Below are positions 44,777 to 55,720 of a stretch of DNA of 64,000 bases, in pieces (within the stretch, counting starts at the first letter, position 1; every line of letters begins with the position of its first letter). Made by a program: the position numbers and the translations under genes. Location: the NCBI GenBank assembly GCA_963854835.1, contig OY978527.1:20404345-20468344 (forward strand). Reading direction: 5' to 3'. The notes under the pieces are model-generated. The model had not been told where the DNA came from. It was given only the letters and a program-made list of their open reading frames with translations, and did not search any database. This stretch comes from Megamerina dolium. Taxonomy: Eukaryota > Arthropoda > Insecta > Diptera > Megamerinidae.

Positions 44777-46350
44777 CCTCCCCCCTTAGTGTAGAGCGGC
44801 GGGTGGGGTGGGGCTGTAGCGGATACCTGGCTGTCTGGAGACACATAATATATTCGTATCTTTTTAGTGGCGTAAATAAAGACGAGTAGAACCGCTATGC
44901 AGAGTGCGGTGATGACTGTGCCAGTGCAGATGTTTGCTGTCTCTGTGTACTTCTTTATGTTCAGCACACATTGTTTGTTTTGAAAACTGAATTGCTGGAG
45001 TTTTTGCAGGTTTAATATTTCCGTCACTAATTTCGCTTGCACTTGGCTGTTTGAGTGTGCTGTGAGATTTATTTGGTCCCAGTATACGGCTGGCTTATCT
45101 TCGTATTCGATTCCCTTGACGTTGACGGTGCAATTGCTGTATTGGATTAGAACGGTTCCTTCTACTTCTTGCATTTGGTCTCTGCAATTAGACTTGATCA
45201 GTGTTTTTGGCATATTGGTAAGGAGTATATAATTGTTTTCAGGGAGACTTATGTTTTGGTTGTAACCGATATCGTTGAGGTTACAGTGTGCTGCTTGATT
45301 TTTCAGGAGAAGGCCGACACAGCTGGATTCGTCGTTATCTTCAGTTGTTTTTGTTTCGTCGCAATAAAACGTTTTTTCGATGCTTGGGCAGGCTTTGTCG
45401 TAGTAGCGTATTTCATTTTTATTGTATGATATGTATGGTTTTGTTGTGATTATTTTTGTTTTATTTATGGGAAGTGGGATTATATGTAAAAATCTATTGA
45501 TGTCTTTTGTAAATATTGGAATTTTAATATTAAATATGATATTGGTGTTATTGTAATAGGCTTGAAGGCCTAGTAGTTCGTACAATTGTTCATAAGAATT
45601 TACTTCAATTGATTGTTTTTGAAAAATTTTTGAAACATACATAAGTTCTTCGTCGTTAAGTATAAATTTTGATATAATATTCAGTTTTGCAAGTAGTACT
45701 GAGTCTGCTATATTAGATAAGTGGTTACTTAATAGGGCTATATTGTAATTAATTAGATTTATATGTTGTATATCAGTAATAATATCGTTATTTTTTCTAA
45801 TATTATTGGTTTCTATTTCTATGTTTCTGTTCAGAATTTTCTCTATATTGTCTTGTTGTGTGTTGATGTGGTCTGTAATATTTTTAAGTCTTTGAATCAT
45901 TTGAGTGTTGATTGTGTTTTGTTTCATTAGAGTGTTTTCAATGTTTTCTTCAGTAGATTGCAATTTTTCAATTTGAGAGTTTATTTGGATTGCGTCAGTG
46001 TTGTCCATGTTTCCTGTTATGATTTTAACTACTGTTCCTAGTCCGTTAATAAGTCAGCGCCGTGCTCTTCTTATTGGGGAGATGGTTTCTAATTTAGTTC
46101 TGAGCTCGTTAAGTTTTAATTTGGTTATTCCAATTAAGCTATTAACGGTATGTCCTATTTCGAGTTCATCAACGGCTTTTGAGATTCTGTAGATTGCTTT
46201 GACATATTCGGCTAGGTTTACTATATGTATGAGGTTGTTATGTCTGTCTATTGTTCGTGCAGGTCCTAGGTCGAATTTAAGAAGTCCCTGGTTATCATTT
46301 AGGTTTCTAATGATTATTTCGTTAGCCTTTGGAAGGTGTGCTCTCTAAGA
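44677..46350 (-). pseudogene. env: errantivirus-type envelope (fusion) protein, broken
   Basis: The C-terminal part is an open 443-codon frame (46008-44677). It has a long heptad-rich region after the fusion peptide, several Cys residues in the ectodomain, a membrane anchor at about residues 359-380 (TVITALCIAVLLVFIY) and a cytoplasmic tail rich in Pro and Gln; its stop lies inside the 3' LTR. Upstream (46350-46050) the frame continues as the outer domain and reaches a basic cleavage motif RRARR. The next codon is TGA at about 46054-46056, exactly where the fusion peptide should begin, so the precursor cannot be made in one piece. Such proteins mediate membrane fusion in insect retroviruses. 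Confidence 0.82.
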
Positions 46351-46817
46351 GAAATGGTGTTTTTAGGTGAATTTGCGTTTTTTCATGATTCTGCCTTTAT
46401 GGAGTTTTTTATTGTCTGATGTAATGATAGTGATTTTGTTATTCTTCTGAACTTTGTGTTTACTAAATATCTGGGTGTAATTTTATTTCTCCTGCATTCA
46501 CGCCTGAAAATAGTTTTGTTCTCTTCTAAGTCTTTCGGGTCTTCCCTAGAAAAATTTAATTTTTTAATGTTTCGATGGATAAGAGCTTCAATTTTATTAT
46601 TGGGAATATCGTTTCTTTATACTCATTTAGCTTGACAAGATATTCGTGTTCATTATTGAATGCGATAGTAGTATTAAATTCATGGGTTTTCCCTGTGAAA
46701 AGTTCGAATGGAGTGTGTTTTGTGGTTGAGTGTATTGAGTTATTGTATGTAATAAGTGTTTCTTGGAATATGTCTTCGTGTTCGGCTGGTAAGTTTGCTT
46801 CCTTCTTTGCATAGCTT
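46345..46817 (-). pseudogene. errantivirus-type integrase, C-terminal part
   Basis: AKKEANLPAEHEDIFQETLI and NNSIHSTTKHTPFELFTGK (46810-46680) follow the integrase catalytic Glu region of Gypsy elements. The chain then continues with frameshifts to the pol end near 46350. The part before 46817, including the catalytic triad, is gone; the piggyBac-type MITE begins there. Confidence 0.75.
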
Positions 46818-46821
46818 TTAA

Positions 46822-47717
46822 GGGAGTCTTCTACCTTGTGGCTTCATTTTTGACACTGTTTTTTGAATATTAGTTATAGGAAAACTAAAAACGCAATCGA
46901 GGTGCGGTTTGTTGCATTCAACTTGTTTATTTAAATACATTTAACACTAATTTTACTGAAAATTTACTGTCTTCGATTTGACCGTGACTTGACTTTGAAG
47001 TGTCCCTTGCAAAAAATGCATACACAAATGGTTGACACGATTTAGCTCATGAAAATCGTCTGAAACAAAAAAACCAAAATGATTTAATTTTTTAATCACC
47101 TTGGCTATCGTTTGACAGATGGCATTTTCAAAATTTGAAAATTTCGCAGAACAGGCAACTTTAAAAAAATTTTTTTTTTTTTAATGTTTTCGGGGTTAAA
47201 AACATCTGTAAAAATTGTTTAAATAAAAAAAATCTAAAAAGTATCTGTCAGACGATAGCCACATGTTTTTCACAAATTTTGATATATAATTTCAATCAAT
47301 CAATCAATTAGTTTTCGAGATATCATGTCAACCAGTTACAAAAACGCAACTTTTGGGAAATCGCATTTAAAGATATTCATGTATATAACAAGCGGGATGT
47401 TTCCGACGTTAAATTTTCTTTCAAACTGAATGGACCGAAAATTTTATCATGCATAACAGAGATTACATAGATACAGATACATCAGGTATTCGATAGAACG
47501 TTAGATAACTTTAGAAAAACGCGATGGGCCAGCTTTTAGGTGGTCGCGAAGAGCGCTGCGATAAGAGCACGCGTAACTGTTTTCGACGGCTCGGAAAAAC
47601 TCGAAATAATAAGATTTCAGTTATATCCTTTTAAGGGTATATTCCCAACACCTTCTGGGTTGAAATATTGAAAAAAAAAAAATCGAATTTTTTGAACCAA
47701 CAAGGTAGAAGACCCCC
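46822..47717. mobile_element. piggyBac-type MITE with TTAA ends
   Basis: About 26-bp inverted ends (GGGAGTCTTCTACCTTGTGG and, in reverse complement, GGGGGTCTTCTACCTTGTTGG) lie directly next to TTAA on both sides (46818-46821; 47718-47721), the target of piggyBac elements. The 896-bp interior has no coding region, but carries inverted motifs such as CTATCGTTTGACAGAT and ATCTGTCAGACGATAG. Confidence 0.8.
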
Positions 47718-47821
47718 TTAACTTAAACAGTTCCGGTTCACGGATAAATATAAATATTTTTATATATTATAACACTTTTTTTGTCCTTTTTTGTTTTTTA
47801 TTCCCGACAAGAGGTTCCGCG

Positions 47822-48221
47822 AGTTTGATACTCCGAGTTCAATAAAAAAAATACAATTTATTAAATTTTTGAGAAATGACAATGATCAACTGAACTAAAC
47901 AATCTGATTTTACTTCTACTTATAATATTGGATTAACTTATTGAGCAATAAGAAATTAATACATAATGTGCAAAAATGATTGACCTAAATATTAAGCTTA
48001 ATTAACAAAGTTTATAGATTGCAAATAAATTCTAAATAAGCATTTTAATAAATAAGTTAAAATAAATATTAAGATTAATTAACAAAGTTTATAGATTGCA
48101 AATAAATTCTAAATAAGCATTTTAATAAATAAGTTCACTGCTACCCGAAGTGTTTGTGTAATCGTGACGCTTTGGCTTTGCTGGTGGTTGTTGTTGTTGC
48201 TCGGTGGGGTAACATGTAACT
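47822..48221 (-). repeat. 5' LTR of the errantivirus-like element
   Basis: Matches 44377-44776 base for base in length. The last 7 bases (TATAATT on the sense strand) and the primer-binding site are missing; instead CCGCG and unassigned sequence back to 47722 follow. Confidence 0.82.
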
Positions 48222-48540
48222 CGTGCTTCCGTCAAATGTTGGTGGCTTTAGTTTGATTGTGATTGAATCTCTAATCACTGATGTTGCTGTTCCATTTATT
48301 TTTAGTTGATTGAGTTCGTGCTGTAATTCCTCGAACTTATCTTCCAAGTCATCTACATGTCCCTTCAGATCTATGACTTTTTCATTAATGGCACCAGGAA
48401 TTTCTTCTACATGTTCTTTTAATTCTACAAATTTCTCATTAATAGCCCCAGAAATTTCTTGAAGTCGCATTTCCTTGAATTTCCGTAGGCAATTCACTAA
48501 TAACGTTTCATGGCGAGATGCATTTTCTTGTAGCTGTTGT
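48222..48540 (-). pseudogene. SAP-Gag Gypsy internal region, copy 5, part 2 (gag coiled coil)
   Basis: Continues the gag interrupted at 44365: LKPPTFDGS at the insertion edge, then upstream the EISGAINEK and VDDLEDKFEELQHELNQLK coiled-coil units. It is cut off near 48540, before the SAP domain. Confidence 0.82.
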
Positions 48541-48660
48541 ATAAGTGCTTAATTTGCGACAAACCAGGACACATGGCGCTTTACTGCCGTCTACGACGAA
48601 AGCGATCAAGATCGAATTCTCCAGGGAGACAAAAGTAGGAGAATAAGGTGGAGAGCGATG
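48541..48660 (+). pseudogene. SAP-Gag Gypsy zinc-knuckle fragment
   Basis: The plus-strand frame reads CLICDKPGHMALYC (a CCHC knuckle) and RLRRKRSRSNSPGRQK before a stop, resembling the copy at 27288-27626. It abuts the minus-strand fragment head to head. Confidence 0.7.
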
Positions 48661-48739
48661 GCTTCACTAACACAAATGCATCGTTAAACTAAAAAAAATA
48701 ATAAACATAAATTATAAACAATATTCAAAACAAAAAATA

Positions 48740-49124
48740 ACAATGCATTGATAAGTGTTAAACGTTCTCCCCAACCTGAGCAAAGGCTCTCCTTTACAAA
48801 TGCACAAAAAATTAGTTTAGATCTATGCTTGTCTTGCTCTAGCGGACAAGAAACCAATACGATACCTACAACGAGTAAAAATATAAATAATGAGATCATG
48901 TTTAATAGTCTCTCACGGTCAGAAGATCCTGTTATGCTCTCAACAAGACCTCAGCCTTCACATTTATCTTGGAGTGCGGATGCTTCTCTCCCAACATGGT
49001 AATAACACCTACATCGCACAATGCCCCAAAAACAACACCAACACAAAACGTCAACATTGGGGAAACATTATTTCAGCAACAATGTTTATCTCATATGTCA
49101 AACACACACTGAGGAGAGAGAACT

Positions 49125-49160
<36 letters not shown>

Positions 49161-49495
49161 GTAAAAACAGCAGAAGCAGCAGCAGCAACAAATGGAGTAT
49201 CAGCTACAGCATCAACAGCGGCAACAACAACGGCAACATCAACATCAGCAGCAACAACAAAGGCAAATCAATAACACAAATAACATTAAAAAGGTAGCTC
49301 ATTGAAAGATATACACAAATAATTAAATATAAATTAAGCCCTCAAAAAAATAACAGTAGTCCATACAAAATGCAAAAAGTTTAAACACAAATAGATTTCA
49401 TGCTTTGCAAGATGAAAGTGATAATGCTGAAGAAATTAAAGAAAAAATCATAAAGCCCCCACTTGTGTATCTAAGAGAAAAGGATAAGTGATAGA
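48740..49495 (+). pseudogene. possible ORF1 (Gag-like) of a non-LTR element
   Basis: Frame 48748-49002 (SPQPEQRLSFTNAQKISLDL...) is followed, after stops, by a trinucleotide repeat and then by NTNRFHALQDESDNAEEIKE and IKPPLVYLREKDK near 49385-49485. The NRF-x-x-L-x-DES...KPP-x-YLRE pattern resembles the ORF1 proteins of Jockey/LOA-type elements. Stops and frameshifts show that it is dead. Confidence 0.45.
49131..49260. repeat. (CAG/CAA)n trinucleotide repeat
   Basis: An uninterrupted run of CAG (49131-49154) grades into mixed CAG, CAA and CGG triplets to about 49260. Confidence 0.9.
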
Positions 49496-49499
49496 TCGT

Positions 49500-50366
49500 A
49501 GGTTATTTACCTTTTTTATTATTTTCCTAAAGTGCACCACATGTGTTAATACAAATCTCGCCACTCGAGATTGGCTTTAACACACAAACGAACATAAAGG
49601 TGTGTTGAAGGAGTGAAAATTCATAAAATACTGCGTTGAGGTATAAGCGAAGGCGCAAACCAACACACACGTTCATTACTACCTGTGCTTGAAGTGTTCT
49701 TGTGTTTGGTTGCTTAAAGGAGATACATAAAGTAAATGTACGTGTGATGTTAGCCACCGAACTGTTTAAAAAGTTAGGTCGTTTTATTTCCGTGCTATCC
49801 GCTAACGGAAAATAACGTTTTTTTTTGTGTTGTATTGGAGGGAAGCCGTTATAGTTTTAAGCTATATTAAGATTGTTTTGTTTTCCTTTTTTTCATATTA
49901 GTATTTATATAAAATATAAAAAAAAATTTTATTTTTTTTGTAAATTTTTCTTAATTCCTGTTATAAATTATCCTTTGTTTTGTTTGCAATCTATAATGTA
50001 CAACAGTGTTGAATTTTATTTGTACGAAAGGTGAACTTTCGAGTTGGCCGGTTGCGGTTGTCGTACATAGAAGGGTGTACAAGTGAGTGACTGTTTCTTT
50101 TTGCTTTTTTTTTGTATTTTCCCGTCAACGTTGTGTTAGAGGTTTTCTCCCCTGTTGGATCCAACAAGATTGCGAATACCTTCGGGAAAAAGTGATCACC
50201 ACGATTTATGTCGTTCGTGTTTTTTTTTGGCCTCACTTTATGGTCTTCTGGACGTGTGGTGGCAACAACATCTTGGTCAACCGATATTAAAGATCAAGGT
50301 TCAACGTTGTTGTATATTGTTGTTGTATTTTTTCTGAGAATATAAATTATACAATTAGCAACTAAG

Positions 50367-50436
<70 letters not shown>

Positions 50437-50640
50437 TTATACAAGTTCAATGATAATTATGTGTGGTTAAATTAACGTGATAGGGGCGGAGCGAGGGGCA
50501 TACTAGTAGGGGCATGGTGGTGTAGTCAGCGTTTGCGTTCGCTTTTTTTAGGGGATTTTTCAATAATCCGGAGCATTGGCAGATCATGGTTGGGAGGGAT
50601 GCGTGCGTACGTGGACTCCGAAAACTTCTACACCAAGGGA
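49500..50640 (+). repeat. dispersed non-LTR 5' segment, copy A
   Basis: This segment matches, in inverted orientation, 59640-60591 plus 61858-62060. The order is the same in both, up to CATTGGCAGATCATGGTTGG and TGCGTACGTGGACTCC near 50575-50625. In the other copy it leads into a reverse transcriptase, so this is probably the 5' part of a LOA/I-like element. A TA microsatellite interrupts it at 50369-50426. Confidence 0.6.
50369..50426. repeat. (TA)n microsatellite
   Basis: About 58 bp of pure TA repeats. Confidence 0.9.
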
Positions 50641-50993
50641 CCATATTAACAGTTCATTCGGTGGATTGGGAAAAGGCAACTTCTCCAAAACCTTTAGAGA
50701 AGCAGAAGATATACAAAGGAAGCAATATTGTGACAATCTACCGGGGTTACTACAATCAAAGTCGCTCTTAGGAACATATAACCTAAATACATTTCAGGAT
50801 TTGCTGTGTACTATTTTTTCACAACACTCACTAAGTACCTAACGGCTAGACTCAAGGATGTAATGCACAAGATTCGCACCAGGACCTAAATATCCTTCGA
50901 GACTATCACACTAGTCAGCTGAAATAAAACAATTATACTTTATCAAATACTTGCGATTTTGGATTTTCGATTTTGGTATTACTTCCAATTTAA
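50641..50993. other. no clear feature
   Basis: Overlapping plus-strand frames end by 50842 and show no recognisable domain. Confidence 0.4.
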
Positions 50994-51163
50994 CACTTTT
51001 ACACTAATACTGGAGGCCCTCGTAAGGATTGCAGTATTTACAATTTCTTACACTTTTACACTAATACTGGAGGCCCTCGTAAGGATCGCAGTATTTTACA
51101 ATTTCTTACACTTTCATTAATACTGGAGGGCCTCGTAAGGATCGCAGTATTTTACAATTTCTT
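50994..51163. repeat. three tandem units of about 57 bp
   Basis: The unit CACTTTTACACTAATACTGG-AGGCCCTCGTAAGGATCGCA-GTATTTTACAATTTCTTA occurs at about 50994, 51050 and 51108. The second and third differ from the first by a few bases. The third lacks three bases near its start and has one extra G. Confidence 0.87.
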
Positions 51164-51231
51164 ACACGCTAGCACTTCACAACTCGGTACAAGAGTCACA
51201 ACTGAAAAAAACACCACATGTGTGTATGTAT

Positions 51232-51681
51232 TGTAACGAGTATCAATGGCTGGTTACTCATCCCTATTGTGACTGACACTATGACACGAATATTGGCAGC
51301 ATCGAATCGAATGTCAACAAAAAGAAAAAAGCGATAACCAGAACAAGCCAAAGAGATAGAAAGAAAAGAATCTCGATAAAGGAAGATTCTGGGGTGTTGC
51401 CAACAGAGTATAAATAGAGCCAGTGTTGACAAGTGCAAATCAATCTAATCCCGAACGTGGTTGCGCAAACTTCGATACAGAGGCAAAAGTTGCAAGTACA
51501 TTAAAGTATTATTGTAAATAGTTAATGGTAAGCAGAGTTGATTGTAAATAGAGCTTATTAAATAAATTGTTGCTGTATATAATTGTATAAAATAAGTGTT
51601 GCAGTTATTATTAACAGAATCCAGTGGTCGAACAAGGTAATTCAAATAGAATTAAACGCTCACAAAATAAAAAACGTAACA
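51232..51681 (+). repeat. 5' LTR of copy 6
   Basis: 450 bp, TGTAACGAGTATCAATGG to AAAACGTAACA, followed by the primer-binding site AAGTGGTGTCAGAAGTTGG. A TATA-like AGTATAAATAGAG lies near 51407. Confidence 0.86.
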
Positions 51682-51710
51682 AGTGGTGTCAGAAGTTGGA
51701 TTCTGTAAAG

Positions 51711-52956
51711 ATGGTGAAAACTGACCGACTAAAAGTGGACAAGATTTAAAAGCTGTTGGTAGAGATGACTCTATCATCATCAGGTGCAAAAGCGGAACTT
51801 CTGGTGAGGCTGAGGCAAGCTATGGAGGCTAAGGGTATTAATGTAGAAGAAAATGAGTCCACGCTGAAGAAGAGAGCAAAATAGATTCGAGTGGACAACT
51901 CATGGAATTTATGAAAACCATGATGCAACGCAGCAACAACAGCTACAAGAAAATGCGTCTCGCATTGACTCCAAGCTTCAAGTACATTCGGCTCGCCAAG
52001 AACACGTCATCGAAAATCTACAAAAAGGAATTGAACTCAGATTTCAGGAAATTTTCGGAGCTATTAATGGGAAAGTCGCAGAGATGAAAGAACACGTGGA
52101 TGAGCTGGATGATAAGCTGAAGGAACATGTCGACGACTGGAAAGATAAGTTCGAGAAATTACAGCACAAACTCAATCAACTAAAAATAAATGGATCAGCC
52201 ACATCAGTGATTAGAGATTCAAGTACAATCAAACTAAAGCCACCAACATTTGACGGAAGCACGCCATGCAATATCTTCAAGCTTCAATTCGAGAAAACAG
52301 CTTCGAAGAATCAATGGGATGATTACGACAAGACTGCTACTTTAATAGTCGCATTAAAAGGCAATGCTTCCGAAGTGTTACAAATGGTTCCAGAGAAAGA
52401 TTGTGGTTGCTACCAATCACTGATGAACACACTCCAGCGAAAATATGGAAATGAATATAAGAGTCAATTGCATCCAGTGGAATTAAGATCTCAAGTGCAA
52501 CGGAATAATGAGAGCTTTTAGGAATTCGCTTTCTATATTGAGCGCTTATGTCATCTAGCGTTCTCCGGTAATTCGGAAGAGTTCGTCGAAAAAATAAAAA
52601 TAGTGATGGAGAAACAAAGCGTGCCCTAGTCTACATATGCCGAAACAGTCAGTAGTGCCTTGACGTTTGAAGCCGCCAGTTTGATGGGTCAACCAATGCC
52701 GCGGGTACGCCAACTAGAAACAGAAAAATCAGATCTGGTTGAAGCAGTGTGTCAGGAATTCAAGTCAGTAGTACAGCCTGAAGCAAGAACAGCAGGTCGA
52801 CGCGAAAAGAAATTTAATGGTAAGTGCCTCTTTTGCGATAAATGAGGGCAAATAGCGCGTGATTGCAATCAATCGAATATGAAGCCTAAAGGAAGAACAA
52901 GGAATCAACGCAAAAGTAAATTTGCCGGTACGTGCTTCATATGCGACAAAAGAAGG
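51711..52956 (+). pseudogene. gag of copy 6, first part
   Basis: Begins MVKTDRLKVDKI with a broken SAP domain (frameshift and stop near 51747). Coiled coil, capsid core (52084-52521, with stops after) and the first zinc knuckle CLFCDK at about 52830 follow. The second knuckle FICDKR is cut at 52956. Confidence 0.8.
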
Positions 52957-53101
52957 TGTTGTGAGTCAAAATAATGCTCATCTATTTATGCATTTTGACT
53001 CACTACTAATGTTATAGTAATATTATTATTATCGTTATGTTATTGTATTAGGTGTATTTACTGTAACCATTAATTAATTAATGATAATCAACACATCAAC
53101 A

Positions 53102-54641
53102 CTGGAACGCCAACGGCTTAAGCCAGCACCGTTTGGAGCTAATTCAATTCCTTGAATCCAGCCAAATCGACATAATGATGATATCTGAGACCCATTTCAC
53201 TGACAAAAATTGCTACCAAATACCATATTACAAAGTGTACACCACAAATCATCCGTATGGTAAGGCACGCGGAGGAACTGCCATATTGATAAAAAGCAGA
53301 ATAAAACATCATGTTCTCGAAGATTTCAGTAGCGTCTACTTGCAAGCAACATCTATATGTCTGGAAGAATACATCTCTAAGCTAGTAATATCTGCGATAT
53401 ACTGTCCCCCAAGATACAGTATTACCGAACAGCAATATAAAGACTTTTTCTCAACTCTTGGTAGCAAATTCTTGGTTGCTGGCGATTTCAACGCCAAACA
53501 CACTCACTGGGGCTCCCGCCTAATAACTCCAAAAGTCAGAAGACTATGTTCAATCATCACTAACCGCGGCTACGATGTTATTTCAAATGGTCAACCGACA
53601 TATTGGCCGACGGACAAGAGGAAAATACCCGATCTCATAGACTTTGGAGACGCCAAAGGTTTGCAGATGGAAAATATATCCACAGAGTGTAATTATGATC
53701 TATCATCTGACCACTCACCCACAATACCTATAAAATCACCAAGCCCCCAAGGCAATTGCGTTAGAAAGAAAATAGACTGGTTAAAATTCAAGAAATATAT
53801 AAATTCCCATCTTCCTCTGAGTACTGTATTAAGAAATGGACACGATGTAGACTCAGCACTCGAAAAATTCAACCAGCTGCTCTCATTAGCTCTCAGCTCA
53901 GCCACCTGCACAAAGGTATGCAAGCAATCAAACTATAGCCCATATACACCAGCCGACATTGAATTGCTAGTAAGACAGAAAAGAAGACTCCGAAGACAAT
54001 GGCAAGAATTCAGATCACCGAATCTGAAAACACAGCTACAGCACTGCACTCGAAAGTTAAAGCAAGCCTTAAAAAATAAAAACAACAAAGAGTTAGAAGA
54101 GCACATAGCGAAATTAACACCTGGTGAAGCGTCAGACTACTCTTTGTGGAAATCAGCAAAAAACTCAAATCGGCCAATTCTCACTGATTCCCCCATCCGT
54201 TTGAGTGACGGTAATTGGGCTAGAAGCAACTGTGAGAAGGGTTTGGCTTTTGCAAACCACCTAAAAAGTGTGTTTACACCCAATCCACCCTCTTCACAGT
54301 CCTCATTACCAAAATTAACTTCTCAACCTTGTTCAATAACGCTCAAATTTAAAAAAAAGGACATATTCAAAGTAATTTATAAAGATTTAAACCCAAAAAA
54401 ATCACCTGGTCCAGATAAAATTACCGGTAAAATGATAAAAGAGCTACCTCCGGCTTCAGTAATTCATCTGATGCACATTTTCAATGCTATCCTTCGTATT
54501 AAACACTATCCCAAATGCTGGAAAACTTCAAAAATTATTATGATAGCAAAACCAGGAAAAGACCCTACAAAAGTTGCATCGTACAGACCTATCAGCCTCC
54601 TGCCTCTACTTTCTAAAATATTCGAAAAGCTACTTAATTAA
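53102..54641 (+). pseudogene. Jockey endonuclease and N-terminal RT
   Basis: The frame includes WNANGLSQHRLELIQFLES before the first internal Met at 53133, so the domain start is complete. Catalytic landmarks are ISETHF (Glu), VAGDFNAKHTHWG (Asp, Asn) and LSSDHSP (Ser-Asp-His). RT begins with KKSPGPDKITGKMIKELP and YRPISLLPLLSKIFEKLL. A one- or two-base change near 54640 ends the frame just after these residues. Confidence 0.85.
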
Positions 54642-55720
54642 TAACTCCATTTATTAATCTCAACCAACTGATTCCTCAACATCAGTTTGGATTTAGAAAA
54701 CAGCACGGCACAATAGAACAAGTCCACCGCATTGTAACTCTGATAAGGAACGCTTTTGAAGAAAAAAAGTATTGCTCAGCTGTCTTTCTTGATATCACTC
54801 AAGCTTTCGATAAAGTATGGCACGATGGCCTTATTTACAAACTCAAACTATTACTGCCTGCAAATGTCTCCTCATTGCTTAGTAGCTACCTCACGAAAAG
54901 ACAATTTCTCGTACATCACAAGGATTACACAACAAATCCATTGGATATTCACGCTGGCGTTCCTCAAGGAAGCGTTTTGGGCCCCTTACTGTATCTCTTA
55001 TACACTACAGATATGCCCAGCAATAACCATACATTTATATCGACCTTTGCAGATGATACGGTAATATTGTGCTCACGCTCTAACCCCATAGAAGCTACTA
55101 AACTCCTGCAGACTCATATCGATTCTCTCGAAATCTGGCTAGCAAAATGGCGTATAAAAGTCAATGAATCAAAGAGCGTACATGTAACCTTCACGCTAAG
55201 GCCAGATACATGTCCCCCACTTAAAATTAATGGCCAATCAATTCCACAATGTTCCTCAACAAAGTACTTGGGTATTCACCTCGACAGAAGGCTGACCTGG
55301 AAAAATCACATAGAGGCAAAGAAAACTCAGATCAAGCTTAAAATTAATCAGTTATGGTGGCTGATACACAAAAGATCAAAGTTGAATCTCGAATACAAAG
55401 TGCTATTATATAAAGCAATCCTGAAGCCAATCTGGACTTATGGTATTCAGTTTTGGGGCACCGCATCTCCCTCAAATATCGAAAAATTGCAGCGAATACA
55501 ATCCAAGTGTCTGCGAATTATTGTAAACGCGCCTTGGTATATGAGGAACGTTAACATTCATCGAGATTTAAATATACTTACGATTTCTGAGGAAGTTGCA
55601 AAGTCCTGCAGAAGCTACATTAAAAAATTACACAATCATCCGAATCCCCTTGCTAGGCAATTGTTGCTGAGCACGGGGCATCGTCGATTAAAAAGAAAAG
55701 ACACACTGAATATGCTGTAA
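54642..55720 (+). pseudogene. Jockey reverse transcriptase, remainder
   Basis: In the shifted frame: LIPQHQFGFRKQHGTIEQVH, VFLDITQAFDKVWHDGL (catalytic Asp), AGVPQGSVLGPLLYLLY, STFADDTVILCS (FADD box), and the thumb KYLGIHLDRRLTW and WTYGIQFWGTASPSNIEKLQ. The stop is at 55720. Only the single frameshift separates it from the upstream part, so the copy is young. Confidence 0.87.

Larger units (their letters stand above)
44370..48221 (-). mobile_element. errantivirus-like LTR element (Gypsy type with env), internally deleted
   Basis: Two 400-bp LTR copies (44370-44776 and about 47822-48221) surround integrase C-terminus, env and a piggyBac-type MITE. Gag, protease, RT and RNase H are gone. The LTR sense strand starts AGTTACATGTTAC and ends TATAATT, in the style of errantiviruses. 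The insertion has a 4-bp duplication CGTG (44366-44369; 48222-48225), and lies in the gag of SAP-Gag copy 5. By eye the two LTRs differ at three positions in 400, so the insertion is recent. Confidence 0.85.

Noticed and set aside
49131..49260. CRISPR-like or polyglutamine gene
   Set aside because: It is a simple triplet repeat; frames before and after are broken, and no spacer pattern exists.
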